A stretch of 64,000 nt of DNA, taken from positions 426,640,676-426,704,675 of the forward strand of contig NC_058521.1 in NCBI RefSeq assembly GCF_904849725.1, read 5' to 3'. This document shows, one piece after another, positions 1 to 10,841 of this stretch. The stretch's first letter is position 1; each line of letters starts with the position of its first letter. The position numbers and the translations under genes were made by a program. The stretch comes from Hordeum vulgare subsp. vulgare. Lineage: Eukaryota; Streptophyta; Magnoliopsida; Poales; Poaceae. The notes beneath the pieces were generated by a model. The model was not told the origin of the DNA. It saw nothing but the letters and a program-made list of their open reading frames with translations, and did not search any database.

Positions 1-480
1 TTCTATTCTTGTCCCCTTCTTCGGGCTAAATTGGCTAAGAATGCCTTTTTGGAGCTAATTATGTCATTTCGAGGATAATTAGCTAAGTATAGGTCATTTA
101 TTATTAAATAGGCCATTTTGGAGCTAACTAAGCTAATTATGTCATTTAGGTGGAACCCTAGCTAACTATAGGAGAAGAGAAAGAGAAGAAGAAGTAAAAG
201 AAGGAGGAGGAGGAGGAAGATGAGAAGAAGAAGAAAAAGGAGGAGGAGGAGGAGGAGGAGAAGGAGAAGGAAGAGGAGAAGGAGAAGAAGGAGAAGAAGA
301 AGGAGAAGAAGAAGGAGAAGGAGCTCCCGCTCCTCCTCCCTCTCCTCCTTCTTGGAGCTAACTAAGCTAATTATGTCATTAGATGGAAGTCTAGCTATTT
401 TGCAGCTAACTAAGCTAATTATGTCATTAGATGGAAGTCTAGCTATTTTTTATTAAAACACTAGAAATAACATACCTAAG
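1..480 (-). repeat. 3' non-coding part of CACTA-1 with short tandem repeats and a purine-rich tract
   Basis: Copies of a GCTAACTAAGCTAATTATGTC-like module recur near 50, 125, 356 and 404; the last two form a tandem pair with a period of 48 bp. A GGA/GAA-rich tract fills about 175-330. The Arg/Lys-rich frame across this tract is a by-product of the microsatellite. CACTA-2 has the same arrangement (GAA tract plus repeated AAGCTAACTAA) at 45860-46200, so this is a feature of the element's 3' end and not chance. Confidence 0.6.
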
Positions 481-3027
481 TTAGGGTGAAGCACGGTGGC
501 TCTGGCTTGTTTCACCTGGAGAAGGCCGCCCTGGAGAAGGCTCGACTGTAGAAGGGTCGTGCGATGCGTTTCGGGACATATTCTGCACCAAACATCATTT
601 GCAATGTGTAGTTAGGATGAGGACACTCTTAAGATCACTCCACTGAAATGAAACTCACCGTCCCCGCCACGTTAATGACTGGCATCGGCGGAGGGACTTG
701 GCCGTTCTTCTCGCACATAGACTGTACATTTGGTTTCGACAAGTCAAACTTTTTATTTATTAATGAAACGGACATTCAAATGCAAGATTTGAAATAACAT
801 GAAGAAGAAACTTACCACGAAGAGCTCGTATATGGCCCTGGTAGACGCTTCATTCCGTGCCCTCTCCGCCTCCACCAATGCAGTCGTCCTCTCCTCCAGC
901 TCCCTAATTTCCTTATCCTTCTCCGCCATAGCCGCCTGCATTGCCGTTCTCTCTTTCTGAATAGCAGCCTGCAACACAACTCATTGTTAGCAATGTAATC
1001 ATATTGGTTCCAACGCACAACATAATGCGGAAAGATAGTTGAGTCCATTAAACTAACCTCGATGGCGAGCTCGACTGGCCATGGACGACGTGTTATCTCC
1101 GGACAAGAGCTCGTTTGGCGTGCCTTTATCTGCCGGAGAGTGCTAGGACAACGTATAAGGCCGTCTCCAATGGCGAGCGAGCCATGGGGCCTCCCATTGC
1201 CAGCTATCATCACCAGCTCTGGATCAATAGGCCCCTCGCTCGGGTTAAAGTCCTCCCCTTTCCTCGCCTTCCCGTGATCTCTGTACTTCACGAGCTTGTC
1301 GTGGGAGGAGATGTTGGTGAAGTTTTCTGGATGCTCGAGGTCAGACTGAGAGAATGCCTTGACCTTCTTGTACGAGGCAGTATGGGCCATCGCATAAAGG
1401 TCGTACATCTGTGGCGCCTCCGTCTTATTGTGACGCGCCTAAAAGAGAGAGAGCAGAAAATTGTATTGGTAAAGGGCTCAAGATAGCATTAAGAATGAAT
1501 TGCATGAGGCATGAAGCAAACCACATACCCAGTTCTCGCCAAATTGGATTAAGTTGACGCTCCCTTGATGGTGTGGCACGCCAACCATTTTGCCACGCCT
1601 CTCCTTGGCGTTGTTGTGGCTGGTCTCCCACGTTTCGGAGCACCACTGGTCCACCAAGGCCTCCCAACAATCCATCTTATCCACACACCATCTCGGGGGC
1701 ACCTAAGTTAATAAAGAGAAAATTGAGTGCGTAAGAACCAAATCAAGGAAACTAACTACAAAGCCTTAATAATATGTAATTACCTTCATGTAATGCTCCT
1801 TCTCCATCTTAGCATCACGGCACTTCGCCTTATCAATCCTAATACGCCGCGTGGCATAGTAGTCTCGAACAGCCTGCACCCGAGCCTCGTGCCGAAAGTT
1901 TTGAAGTAGGCGGCGACATTCGGTTTCGATAACCTTTGCCGCGTCGTCCTCGTATCCCTCCTCACACCTGTAGAAGGTCTGCAAACGAGACAACACCGAT
2001 TAGTACAATAAATAGCTATGGTTAATTTATAATTGTGTGTAAGAGAAATTACCCAAAACTTTCGGATCACCATGTCCGCCCTCGTGTCACACAAAACACC
2101 GTCGATCTCCACCTCCGGCGGGGCCGGGGCACCCAAGTAGTGCTCCCAGGTCATCCCTACCTCTCGCTCCCGACCGGGCAACGTAACAAACCCTGGGAAG
2201 TTTTGACGGCAAAGAACACCGAGGACGCTGTTGGGCTTGCGGACACCCTTGGCAACAATCCAACCCCTACAGTATGACAAATTGAAGCCAAAACGTTAGA
2301 TATTTGAGAAAACGCGAAGGCAAAAGGTTAAATAAGAGTAAATTAACTTACTTGTCCCCATTTGGCCTAATCGACCACCTCTGGTCGGGGGTCGCTGGCA
2401 CGAGCGGGAGCCCCGAACTACCACGCTGGTAGACGGTATCCCACTGGGTATCCCCCTCACCCAGCTCCTCGTCGCTACCAGCATGGCCAGTTGGCTCAGG
2501 CCAGGTATCCCACTGGGTCTCTTGGGACGTACCCTCATCCCTGCTGTGCTCCGCAGTCGTGTGGAAGGAAGCCTCTGGGACACGAGTCTCGTGGGCCAAA
2601 GGCTCGTCGACCTGAGGCTCGTCGACCCGAGGCTCGTGAACCGGAGACCGTGTAGCCTCCACCTCAGACGAATCCACCCTAGAAGTGCTCCTGTGCTCAG
2701 GTGAATCAGCTTGGGGTGGTGGCGGAGACCGTGTAGCCCTACCTCTCCCGCGGCCACGTGTACCTTTAGTACAACATAAATACCAACATGAGTAATAAAA
2801 TACCAATATGCATACAACATGAGTACAACATAAATACCAACATGAATACAACGTGTACCTTTAGTGCCTCTCGGCTTCGCGGGTGGTCGACCTCCTCTCA
2901 CGGGGGCCGCTCCTTGCATAGTAGAGAGCAACACTCTCCGAAGAGGCGAGGCAGGAATGGAAGTACCCATCCCATCACCCGCCGACGAAGAAGCAGCCGC
3001 GGCATGCTTTCGACCCTTTCCCACCAT
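481..3027 (-). CDS. tnpA-like second gene of CACTA-1 (Plant transposase Ptta/En/Spm family), intact when spliced
   Basis: I derive nine exons from GT/AG sites and homology to CACTA-2: 3027-2859, 2763-2352, 2266-2053, 1978-1784, 1702-1529, 1438-1058, 968-816, 721-659 and 582-481. They sum to 1863 bp, giving 620 residues and a stop with all phases agreeing. The start is the ATG at 3027 (MVGKGRKH). The N-terminal part is low-complexity and Arg/Gly/Pro-rich. The middle carries the PF03004-type signature (PPRWCVDKMDCWEALVDQWC, then GKMVGVPHHQGSVN). Exon 7 (about residues 516-566) is a Glu/Lys/Arg-rich predicted coiled coil, and the tail is Ser/Pro-rich. In En/Spm systems the second gene binds subterminal repeats and assists the transposase in the nucleus; that role is inferred here. 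It lies 134 bp downstream of the tnp2 stop, in the same direction. Confidence 0.8.
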
Positions 3028-3160
3028 CTTTCAACACCTGTCATGACAAAGAGTAAATGAAATTAGTACAACATAAATACCAACATGACTAATAAAAATT
3101 GAATACCTAACATGAACTCAAAATTTATATATAGTATAATAGTTGAATACCTGACATGAA

Positions 3161-6100
3161 CTAATAACAATCGTCCTCGTCTATATATGCTTCGGGGTCA
3201 ATAAATGCATCATGATCATCACTATCATCAATAAATGCATCATCATCATCACTATCTAGAAGAACATGTGGAAGGCCACCATTATGTAATCGGTCAAGAA
3301 GTGACAGGTCATCCGCAGCAGTAACCTCTTCTTCTTCCAGCTCTTCCTGTTCGGGCTCAGGGGTTAAGACGGATTCACTGTCGCTGTCTACTTCAATGTT
3401 CTGGGATGAAGTAGAGCGGTTCTTGAAACGTTTCTTGGACATACGTGTTTCTTGGAAGAATTCTCCTTCATATGTGTCTGGGTTAATGTGAGGTTCGTAA
3501 TCCTCTTCATTGAGGGTAGGTGGTCTAAAATGTGGTGGCACTTCATAAACGACATCCCAACCTTTGAGATTTGGATCAGTTTGGCAGGCCCACGGTAGAT
3601 AGAAAACTTGTGTCGCCTGTTGAGCCGTAATATAGACATCGGGAACATCTAAGTGGGTGTTTTGGTTGATTTCGACTAGTCCTATATGTTCATGAGTCCT
3701 TCTAGTCTCCCTCGGCTCAAACCAATAACATTTGAATACTACGACGGTCGGTGGGTTTTCACAATAGAATAGAAGTTCATAAATTGCTTCAACCCTTCCA
3801 TAATACTCGGTGTCTCCTTCGCCGATAGCAGAGACAGAACAATTTGTAGTCTTTAGGTCGGGCATAGATAGCTCTTTGCCAAAGGTACGAAAGTGATACC
3901 CGTTGATGTTGTATTTGTCAAATGAACGGACCTTATAGTCAAAACCATTAGCGACTTGTCTCAACTCGGCGTCCATAGACTCTGCATCAGCCTACAAGTT
4001 TAATACGAAAGAATGGATGCATTAGCCGCAAATTAGACCAATAAGTCAAATGGGCCCTTAATGGTAATTAATTACCCTTTGTTTGAACCAAGAGATGAAA
4101 CCAGGATAGTCGCCTCCATGCTTTGCGAGAAGCTCATACTCTTCGACGGAATCCTTTTCGATGACCGCTCCATCCGAGAATTCGGCGACGTATCGACTAT
4201 ATCAAATATCCGGGAATAAGAGTGGTTCAAAGCAATTAGAAGTTGCGGAACAATAAATTACCGAGAACTTACTCGATGTACGGCCGCACTTCTGTTAGGT
4301 TGGTGAAGATATACAATGAAATGGTCCGCCATTCTTCGACATCCAACGATTTCCCTTTCGAAGCACCGGATGGTGCGAGCTTACCTTTGAATAGGCTGAG
4401 GTTGGATCGAACTTTTTCTCGATCGCCATCATTGTACCGAGGCTTCGGGTTATGCAAATGATAATTTTTGGCTTCGTAGTGTGCTGTCACGAAGTTTGCC
4501 GCCTCCTCAGTAATGAATGCCTCGGCCATCGATGCTTCAATTCTACATTTATTTTTACACTTAGCTCGAAGCGTCTTCTGCATCCTCTCAGTTGAGTAGC
4601 ACCATCGATTTTGAACGGGCCCCCCCATTCTTGCCTCGGTCAGGAGATGCAAAATCAAATGTTGCATTGGATTAAAGAAGCCCGGTGGAAAGATCTTTTC
4701 TAATTTGCAGACCAACTCCGGCGCCAACTCTTCCATTTCATCTAGCACGCCAGGCGATAGTTCTTTCGCACAAAGAGAACGGAAGAAATAGCTCAGCTCT
4801 GCCAGTACTATCCATTCATCCTCAGGGATAAAGCCACGCAACATCACCGGCATTACCCGCTCAATCCATATGTGCCAATCATGACTCTTGAGCCCAAATA
4901 TTTTCAATTTCTCAAGACTCGCTCCCCTCTTTAGATTCGCAGCATACCCATCGGGGAACATCAACCGCATTTTCACCCACAATAGCATTTCCCTCATAGC
5001 TGGCCTTTCAAGATTGAACCATGCCTTTGGCTTCGCTATGCTTTGCTTTCCTTTCCGTTGTCGCAAGTTTTGCAACGGTCTATCACATAGAGCCTCCAGG
5101 TCGATTCTAGCCTTAGGATTATCTTTTGACTTCCCCTCTATGCCGAACAATGTACCAAAAATGGCCTCCGCAATATTCTTTTCAGTGTGCATCACGTCAA
5201 TGTTGTGTGGGCAAAGGAGGTCTTTGAAGTAAGGGAGATCCCATAAGCATGACTTGTGAGTCCAGGCGTGTTCCGTATTATACCCTTTGAAGTATCCTGG
5301 ACGCAAAGGATCGGGCTCGAGAGCGTTTAACTGATCAAGGGTCTGTTGGCCTGTCAACGCAGCTGGTGCAGTGTTTTTGACAACTCTACCTTTGATGAAA
5401 TTCTTCTTGTCTTTTCTGAACTTATGGTCAGGATCCAGGAATTGTCTATGCATGTCGAAGCAAGAATACTTGCGACCAGCCTGCAGCCAACGGAACTGAA
5501 GAGCTGCCTTGCATGTGGTGCACGGGAACCTTCCATGCACACACCAGCCAGCGAATAGCGCAAACGCCGGATAATCATGCGTCGAGTACATGTACCACAC
5601 ATGCATTTTGAAATTTGTTTTGGTAGCCGCGTCGTAGGTCTTGATCCCATTATCCCAGGCTTCTTGCAACTCATCCTTAAGCGGCTGCATGTACACATTC
5701 ATATTCTTCCCCGGATAGTTGGGCCCTGGAATTATCAACGTCAGGAAAATGTTCTTTCTTTTCATAATCTCTCCGGGTGGCAAATTTAGTGGAATGACAA
5801 ATACAGGCCAACAACTGTATTGTGCTGCCGTCATACCATACACATTGAACCCATCCGTGCTGATGGCAACTCTAGGTTGCCTTGGATCTTCCGATTTATC
5901 CTTATGTAATGCATCGAAGTGCCTCCACGCAAAACCATCTGAAGTGTGTACCAGCATCTTGTTCCCATCCGCATCTAGTTCGGTTCTTTTGCCCAATTTG
6001 TGCCATGTCATCTGTCTGGCCGTCTCTTCGACCATAAAAAGACGTTGAAGTCTTGGTACGATTGGCAGATATCGAAGAACACTAATGGGGATTTTGGTCT

Positions 6101-6824
6101 GATTCTTCTCACCCATGCCGTTGTCTACCACAATATACCTGGAAGAATTGCAAATGGGGCAATAGTTCAAGGCCGCATACTCAAGCCTAAATAAGGCACA
6201 TCCATTCTCACAGGCATGTATCTTCTCATAGGGCATCTTTAGTACACGGAGGATTTTCTCTGACTGGTACAGGTTTGCAGGCAGTACATGGCCTTTGGGT
6301 AGAAAGCGTCCAAATATCGTCATCATCGCGTCGTAGCATTCTCTGCCTAGGTTGAATTGAGCCTTCAGAGCCATTACTTGCGCGATGGCATCCAGCTGAC
6401 AAAGCTCAGTCTGCTCGTGGAGAGGACGTTTTGAAGACTCCAGCATTTCATAGAAGGCCTTTGCAGATTCCTCCATCTCATCGTCCGAATCCCGAGCATC
6501 ATCAAAGTCTTGCACCATGTCTTCAATCCCGGTACCATGCTCGTCGGTGCGACGACGAATCACCTCAGCTCTGGCACGTTGGTCAGACTCACCATGAAAA
6601 GTCCACACCGTATAATTAGGCGTAAAACCCCACTTCTGCAAGTGTTTACCCATTTCAAACTCTGTCTGCTTTTTCCAGTTGTCGCAGTTGGGACAGGGGC
6701 ACCATGTTTTTTGCTGGCCATTTGCAAATGCGGCTCTCACAAACCCCCTGGTTTTTGTTAACCATTCATGGGTCATGTCTTTCTGACTAGGGTGACCAGT
6801 GTACATCCAAGCACGATCACTCAT
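3161..6824 (-). CDS. TNP2-type CACTA transposase of CACTA-1, intact, about 1167 aa
   Basis: There are three exons: 6824-4273, 4196-4076 and 3991-3161. Donors GTAAGT and GTAATT and two AG acceptors give 3504 bp in one frame. Domains in order: transposase-associated zinc-binding-like N-terminus (about 1-78, with WCPCPNC), a CPIC motif near 222, the TNP2/Transposase_21 core (about 250-560) with STDGF (Asp near 324) and NIDVMH (Asp near 543) as probable catalytic acidic positions, a DUF4218-like region (about 640-770), and a DUF4216-like domain in exon 3 ending in a long acidic tail. The protein would cut at the CACTA ends in the nucleus. The ATG at 6824 (MSDRAWMYTGH) matches the start of the CACTA-2 copy. 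No stop or frameshift was found, so this is a candidate source of active transposase. Confidence 0.9.
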
Positions 6825-6960
6825 GTTGCCTAGCTACCTATGGGGGCACAAGAAATAAATACATAATTCATCATCTATATTCATACGCTAATCAAGTTTG
6901 TCAGTTTTATTACGTCCATGCAACCTACACGCTAATAGGTAAAGATAGGTCCTAATCCCA

Positions 6961-7177
6961 CCCGAGTATGTGTAGACTGGGTTCGTTTTCCCATGCTCTG
7001 CTCCAGATGCGACGCACAATTTCGGCAGCACCTCCCCGCTGTTCTCCTGATACACGTCTCGGCAATAAGCAGAGAGGATGTGTACCCGGAGAACAACAGG
7101 GGAGGCACTGACGAAATTCCGCATCGGATCCGGAGCACAGCATACGGGAAAACAAACCAAATCTACACATACTCGGG
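6961..7177. repeat. Long imperfect hairpin just upstream of tnp2 (CACTA-1)
   Basis: The left arm starts with CCCGAGTATGTGTAG at 6961-6975 and the right arm ends with CTACACATACTCGGG at 7163-7177. The arms stay complementary, with mismatches, towards a centre near 7065-7080 (CTCGGCAATAAGCAGAGAG). It lies in the leader about 140 bp from the tnp2 ATG. CACTA-2 has the same structure at 52483-52693. Function is unknown; it could fold in the transcript or be a buried small inverted-repeat element. Confidence 0.75.
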
Positions 7178-7202
7178 CTGTCCATGGATAATGTTGGACA
7201 AT

Positions 7203-7264
7203 TCGAAAGGATGGCGGTTATAAATATGCAAAGAAATGCATATTTATAGATGTCGCCCTTTCGA
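7203..7264. repeat. Second short hairpin with TATAAATATGCA arms (CACTA-1)
   Basis: The arms are TCGAAAGG...TTATAAATATGCA (7203-7230) and TGCATATTTATAGA...CCTTTCGA (7237-7264), with a loop of about 6 nt. It lies directly upstream, in the sense of the minus-strand genes, of the longer hairpin. It contains TATA-like cores on both strands, so a core-promoter role for tnp2 is possible but unproven. CACTA-2 keeps it at about 52718-52785. Confidence 0.7.
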
Positions 7265-7589
7265 ACGGGAGACGCATACTGGTCACGCATACTCATGATT
7301 GAAGAAACCTATAGATAGCAAGTTTCATCGGCACGAAGACCGGGACAGAGCAAATTAAGGGGGTAGGACGAGAAGTCATTTGTGCTCACCAACAAACGTC
7401 CAACGCACGTGGAGGTCGTCGAACAACTGCACATTGAAATTCACCCGATCAACACAAATACGATGTTTTTATAATTAACATGATCGGAAAATATGTGACC
7501 TAACTCATAATTTTCAAAACTATGACCCCGTGGGCCTCTGGAAGGCCGAAAAGCACCTTCTCGTTCAAAAGAAGGCAGAAGAGGTGTCG

Positions 7590-8215
7590 GGGGTCGGGGC
7601 TTAGTGGCGTCGGGAGTCAGTGCCGTCGAGGGTCGGTGGCATCGGTGGTCGGGGGTCAGTGGCGTCGGGGGTCCAGGGTTAGTGGCGTCGGGGGTCCAGG
7701 GTTAGTGGCGTCGGGTGTCAGTGGCCTCGGGGGTCGGGGGTTGGTGGCGTCGAGCGTCGGGGGTCGGGAGTCGTGGGCCGAGGGGCTGGGTCGGGGGCAG
7801 TGGCGTCGGGGGTCGAGGGTTAGTGGCGTCGGGGGTCAGTGGCGTCGGGGGTCGGGGGTCGGGGGTCAGTGGCGTCGGAGGTCGATGGTCGGGGGTCAGT
7901 GGCGTCGGGGGTCCAGGGTTAGTGGCGTCGGGGGTCCAGGGTTAGTGGCGTCGGGGGTCCAGGGTCAGTGACGTCGGGTGTCAGTGGCCTCGGGGGTCGG
8001 GGGTTGGTGGCGTCGAGCGTCGGGGGTCGGGAGTCGTGGGCCGAGGGTCTGGGTCGGGGGCAGTGGCGTCGGGGGTCGAGGGTTAGTGGCGTCGGGGGTC
8101 AGTGGCGTCGGGGGTCGGGGGTCGGGGGTCAGTGGCGTCGGAGGTCGATGGTCGGGGGTCAGTGGCGTCGGGCGTCAGGGGTCGGGGGTCGAGGGTCAGT
8201 TTCGGGGTGCCGGGG
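7590..8215. repeat. G-rich minisatellite in the CACTA-1 leader, with a 263-bp direct duplication
   Basis: Degenerate units built from GTCGGGGGTCAGTGGCGTCG fill this tract. A longer block is duplicated: TCGGGTGTCAGTGGCCTCGG occurs at 7711 and again at 7974, an offset of 263 bp, and the following sequence also matches. Runs of three GGGGG blocks separated by TC (for example 7843-7865) could form G-quadruplexes on the plus strand, which is the template strand for tnp2. Reading frames across it are repeat artefacts. Confidence 0.8.
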
Positions 8216-8219
8216 TTCC

Positions 8220-8560
8220 CTTTTCCTCTTCTTTCTTCTTCTCCTCTCTCCTCTTTTTCTTCTTCTTCTTCTTCTTCTTCTTCTTCTTCTTCTTTTTTCT
8301 CCTCCTACTCCCCCTCCTCTTTTTCTCCTTCTATTCTTTTTCTTCTTCTTCTTCTTCTTCTTTTTCTTCTTCTTCTTCTTTCTCCTCCTCTTTCTCCTCC
8401 TCCTCCTCTCCTCTTCTTCTTCTTCTTCTTCTTCTTCTTCTTCTTCTTCTTCTTCTTCTTCTTCTTCTTCTTCTTCTTCTTTTTTCTCCTCCTCCTCCTC
8501 CTCCTCTTCTTCTTCTTCTTCTTCTTCTTCTCCTGCTTTTTTTCCTTCTGCTTTTTTTCT
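8220..8560. repeat. Pyrimidine-rich TTC/CTC microsatellite tract
   Basis: About 340 bp of almost uninterrupted TTC, CTT and CTCC units on the plus strand (GAA/GGA on the strand carrying the element's genes). The Ser/Phe/Leu frames seen across it are artefacts. It is followed at 8565-8660 by repeated AACTAACTAACC and AT-rich DNA. Confidence 0.85.
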
Positions 8561-8692
8561 TCTAACCTAACTAACTAACCTAATTAGCCTAACTAACTAA
8601 CTAACTAACTAAATTACCCTATATATAATAAAAAACTAACCTAATAAACTAACTAAAGTAATTAACTTTTTTAAAAAGAAAAACAAAAAAAA

Positions 8693-9090
8693 CTCACCGG
8701 CAGGGGGCGGCGGCAGGGGGCGCCGGCGGCACGGGGGCGCGCGGCTGGGGGCTCGCCGCAGGGGGCGTCGGCGGCAGGGGGCGGCGGCAGGGGGCGGCAG
8801 CGGCAGGGGGCGGCGGCAGGGGGCGGCGGCGGCAGGGGGCGGCGCGCGGCAGGGGGCGGCGGCAGGGGGCGGCGGGGGCAGGTGGCGGCGCGCGGCAGGG
8901 GGCGGCGGCAGGGGGCGGCGCGCGGCAGGGGGCGGCGGCAGGGGGCGGCGCGCGACAGGGGGCGGCGGCAGGGGGCGGCGCGCGGCAGGGGGCGGCGCGC
9001 GGCAGGGGGGACGGCGGCAGGGGGCGGGGGTGGGTCGCCGCGGGAAGGGGGTAGCCGGGGGGGTGGGCTCGCCGGGGGGTAGGCTCGCCG
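8693..9090. repeat. GC-rich GGCAGGGGGCGGC minisatellite
   Basis: Tandem GGCAGGGGGCGGC units, often extended with GCGC, occupy this stretch next to the 5' subterminal repeats of CACTA-1. Pro/Arg/Ala-rich open frames on both strands result from the absence of A/T-containing stops in the repeat. CACTA-2 has a GC-rich tract of a different unit at the same relative position (53930-54230). Confidence 0.8.
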
Positions 9091-9164
9091 CGGGGAGGGG
9101 ATCTCGCCGGCAGGGGTGAGAGTGGTCGGGGTGAGAGAGAGAGAGAGAGACAGTGAGCGAGGTG

Positions 9165-9519
9165 GGGGGTAACGGCCGTTATAGGGAGGCCCCTTTGCCG
9201 TCCGCCCCCCGACGGCAAAGGGACGTAAGGCAGACGGCAAAGGGCCTTACGGCTGACGGCAAAGGCCCGCGGACGGCAAAGGGCCCGGATTTCGGACGCG
9301 GCAGGCATGGGGCCCACGCGTCCCCTTTGCCGTCTGCCCTGGGGCTCTTTGCCGTCCGCTGGCAGACGGCAAAGGACCCACACATGGCAAATAGTATTTT
9401 TGCCATGTGTCAGTGCTTTGCCGTCTGTATTGTGTCAACTGATGGCAAAGAGGTTCTTTGCCGTCAGCCAGCAGACGGTAAAGAACTGGCTGACGGCAAA
9501 TTTCTGGATTCCAGTAGTG
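9165..9519. repeat. Subterminal repeats and terminal inverted repeat, right end of CACTA-1
   Basis: Around a dozen GACGGCAAAG/CTTTGCCGTC motifs occur in both orientations between 9188 and 9500, and the end is TTCCAGTAGTG at 9509-9519. In characterised En/Spm elements such subterminal motifs are the binding sites of the TNPA accessory protein; applying that here is inference. The terminus agrees with CACTA-2 for the first 11-12 bases. Confidence 0.85.
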
Positions 9520-10016
9520 ATTGCGGGTTAAATTGGTTGTGGTGTGTGAGACCTTGATCAGTTCATGGAGGTAGGTGAAGTTAGCTTTATGCCGAACCAA
9601 CTTGACTGTTTTGTTTGTCATACATTATTTATATATGTTGGTTTGCATTATCATTATGTGTGAATTGCCAATTCATTCAATGTATTGACCCTTGTGGCTG
9701 CAACTTATCATGTTGGAGGATATTCAGATGATCAGTGAGATACAGTAGGGTCGCGAGTCTTCACTCAACATTTTCGCTAGTGGGCTATGATGGGACTCAT
9801 CGTTATTATTCTGCTACTTTTCCGCTGCCATTATTTATTAAAGCTAGCTAAGTGCTATGCAGATTGTTATACTTCATAAATTCTGGATCATACGTTGTAA
9901 TAAAGGATGCACTTGCTATTCTGGTATTCACCTATACTGTGTGTGCTAGCGATTCGATCCAGGGACTAGCACAGTAAAGCACAGAGACAGAAATCCTTCG
10001 AGATTTGGTCGTTACA
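9520..10016 (+). mobile_element. End of a Gypsy-like LTR, split by CACTA-1
   Basis: The stretch has no gene and ends in TTTGGTCGTTACA at 10004-10016, where coding-like sequence of another element starts at once. A TGTAACGACC.../...GGTCGTTACA pair is a terminal form I know from Triticeae LTRs. The LTR start would lie left of CACTA-1, outside the window, so this reading depends on one end only. Confidence 0.4.
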
Positions 10017-10841
10017 AATGAGTTCTCGGAAGAGGCTCACCCAAACTCGCCAATAATAGCTCCAATTCCTCAAACTCCTATAGGCACTGAGATTCTAACT
10101 GGCTCTGAAGAAAAGAGCTCACATGTGGAATCAACACAAGACCAAGAATCAATTGCATCAGCTGAAGAAACTAAAGCACCAAAAACTGCATCTGCTCCCT
10201 CGGATCAGCAAGATCCTCAAGCTGAAGAACAAGCTCTTGCTCAAAATGCTGAAACTGCCATTGTAGTGGTAAATCCTGAAACTACAATTGTAGTGGCCAC
10301 AACTCCTCAAAATGAACAGCATCATAATCTTCAACCAAAGCCTCATCAGCCCTTATCAAAGAGGCCAAAGTTTCATAAGCAAGACTTCTATGATGAACGT
10401 CATTACTTCACAGGAGAAAATCCTTATGATTGGTTTCGCATCAGGCATAGAAAGTTCTGGACCAGAACTCAACTCAACTACTATGCCTCTGTGCTCTATG
10501 GGAGAAGGAAGATATTTCGAAATACCCATATTCCTCATTTTGGCATGGAGAAAATTCCTTGCTTCACCCTAGTTCTCAGTGTTCTTCACGATCTAGGGCT
10601 ATTGCCATTCTGCACATGTGTAGGTGACTGGAATAGTGGCATTATTATTCAGTTCTATGAAACAGTTCATATCTCTCGTGACCCCAAAGACGTCAACTCA
10701 TGGGTCTTGGAGTGGATGACACAGTACACCCACTACAAAGCTCCAACCGCTGAATTTCTTCGAGCTTTACCGATATCAATACCTTCCGATGACACAACCA
10801 ATCTCTATGATGAAAGTGAGCTGCCAAAACATCTAATGGAA
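10017..10841 (+). pseudogene. Element C: first part of an envelope-like / 'putative plant transposon protein' ORF
   Basis: Open frame without its true start: the apparent first codons (from 10005) belong to the preceding LTR end. The N-terminal third is Ser/Glu/Pro/Gln-rich and likely disordered. A folded domain follows with FYDERHYFTGENPYDWF, LYGRRKIF, a DWN and a VNSWVLEWMTQYTHYKAP stretch. I recognise this as the type of protein found downstream of pol in large Triticeae retroelements; whether it is a true envelope protein is not known. The frame is cut at 10841 by the Angela-type LTR and resumes at 18376, with a short stretch lost between. No signal peptide or clear membrane span is visible. 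Confidence 0.6.

Larger units (their letters stand above)
1..9519 (-). mobile_element. CACTA-1: CACTA (En/Spm) DNA transposon, left end outside window
   Basis: The right terminus is seen at 9511-9519, where the reverse complement begins CACTACTGGAA, followed inward by many TTTGCCGTC/GACGGCAAAG repeats. The element is read on the minus strand: 5' terminus at 9519, leader 6825-9519, tnp2 gene 6824-3161, tnpA-like gene 3027-481, then a repeat-rich 3' non-coding part that runs off the window start. The left terminal inverted repeat and the left copy of the 3-bp target duplication are not visible; the right flank is ATT at 9520-9522. Both genes splice into uninterrupted frames, unlike its relative at 44960-54615. 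It interrupts an LTR-like sequence that continues at 9520. Confidence 0.9.

Noticed and set aside
220..456. Arg-rich 78-codon frame
   Set aside because: Translation of a GGA/GAA microsatellite followed by a 48-bp tandem repeat; no start context or homology.
4888..6761. Plus-strand frames of 60-114 codons
   Set aside because: Antisense shadows of the intact tnp2 exon; codon pattern and homology are on the minus strand.
7522..8570. Long Gly/Val/Ser and Ser/Phe/Leu frames; also looks like a regular repeat array resembling CRISPR
   Set aside because: Frames follow the minisatellite and microsatellite units. The repeats are degenerate with no unique spacers of constant length, and the context is a eukaryotic transposon leader.
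8671..9383. Pro/Arg/Ala-rich frames on the minus strand (189 and 229 codons)
   Set aside because: They arise from the GGCAGGGGGCGGC array and the GACGGCAAAG subterminal repeats, which lack stops by composition.
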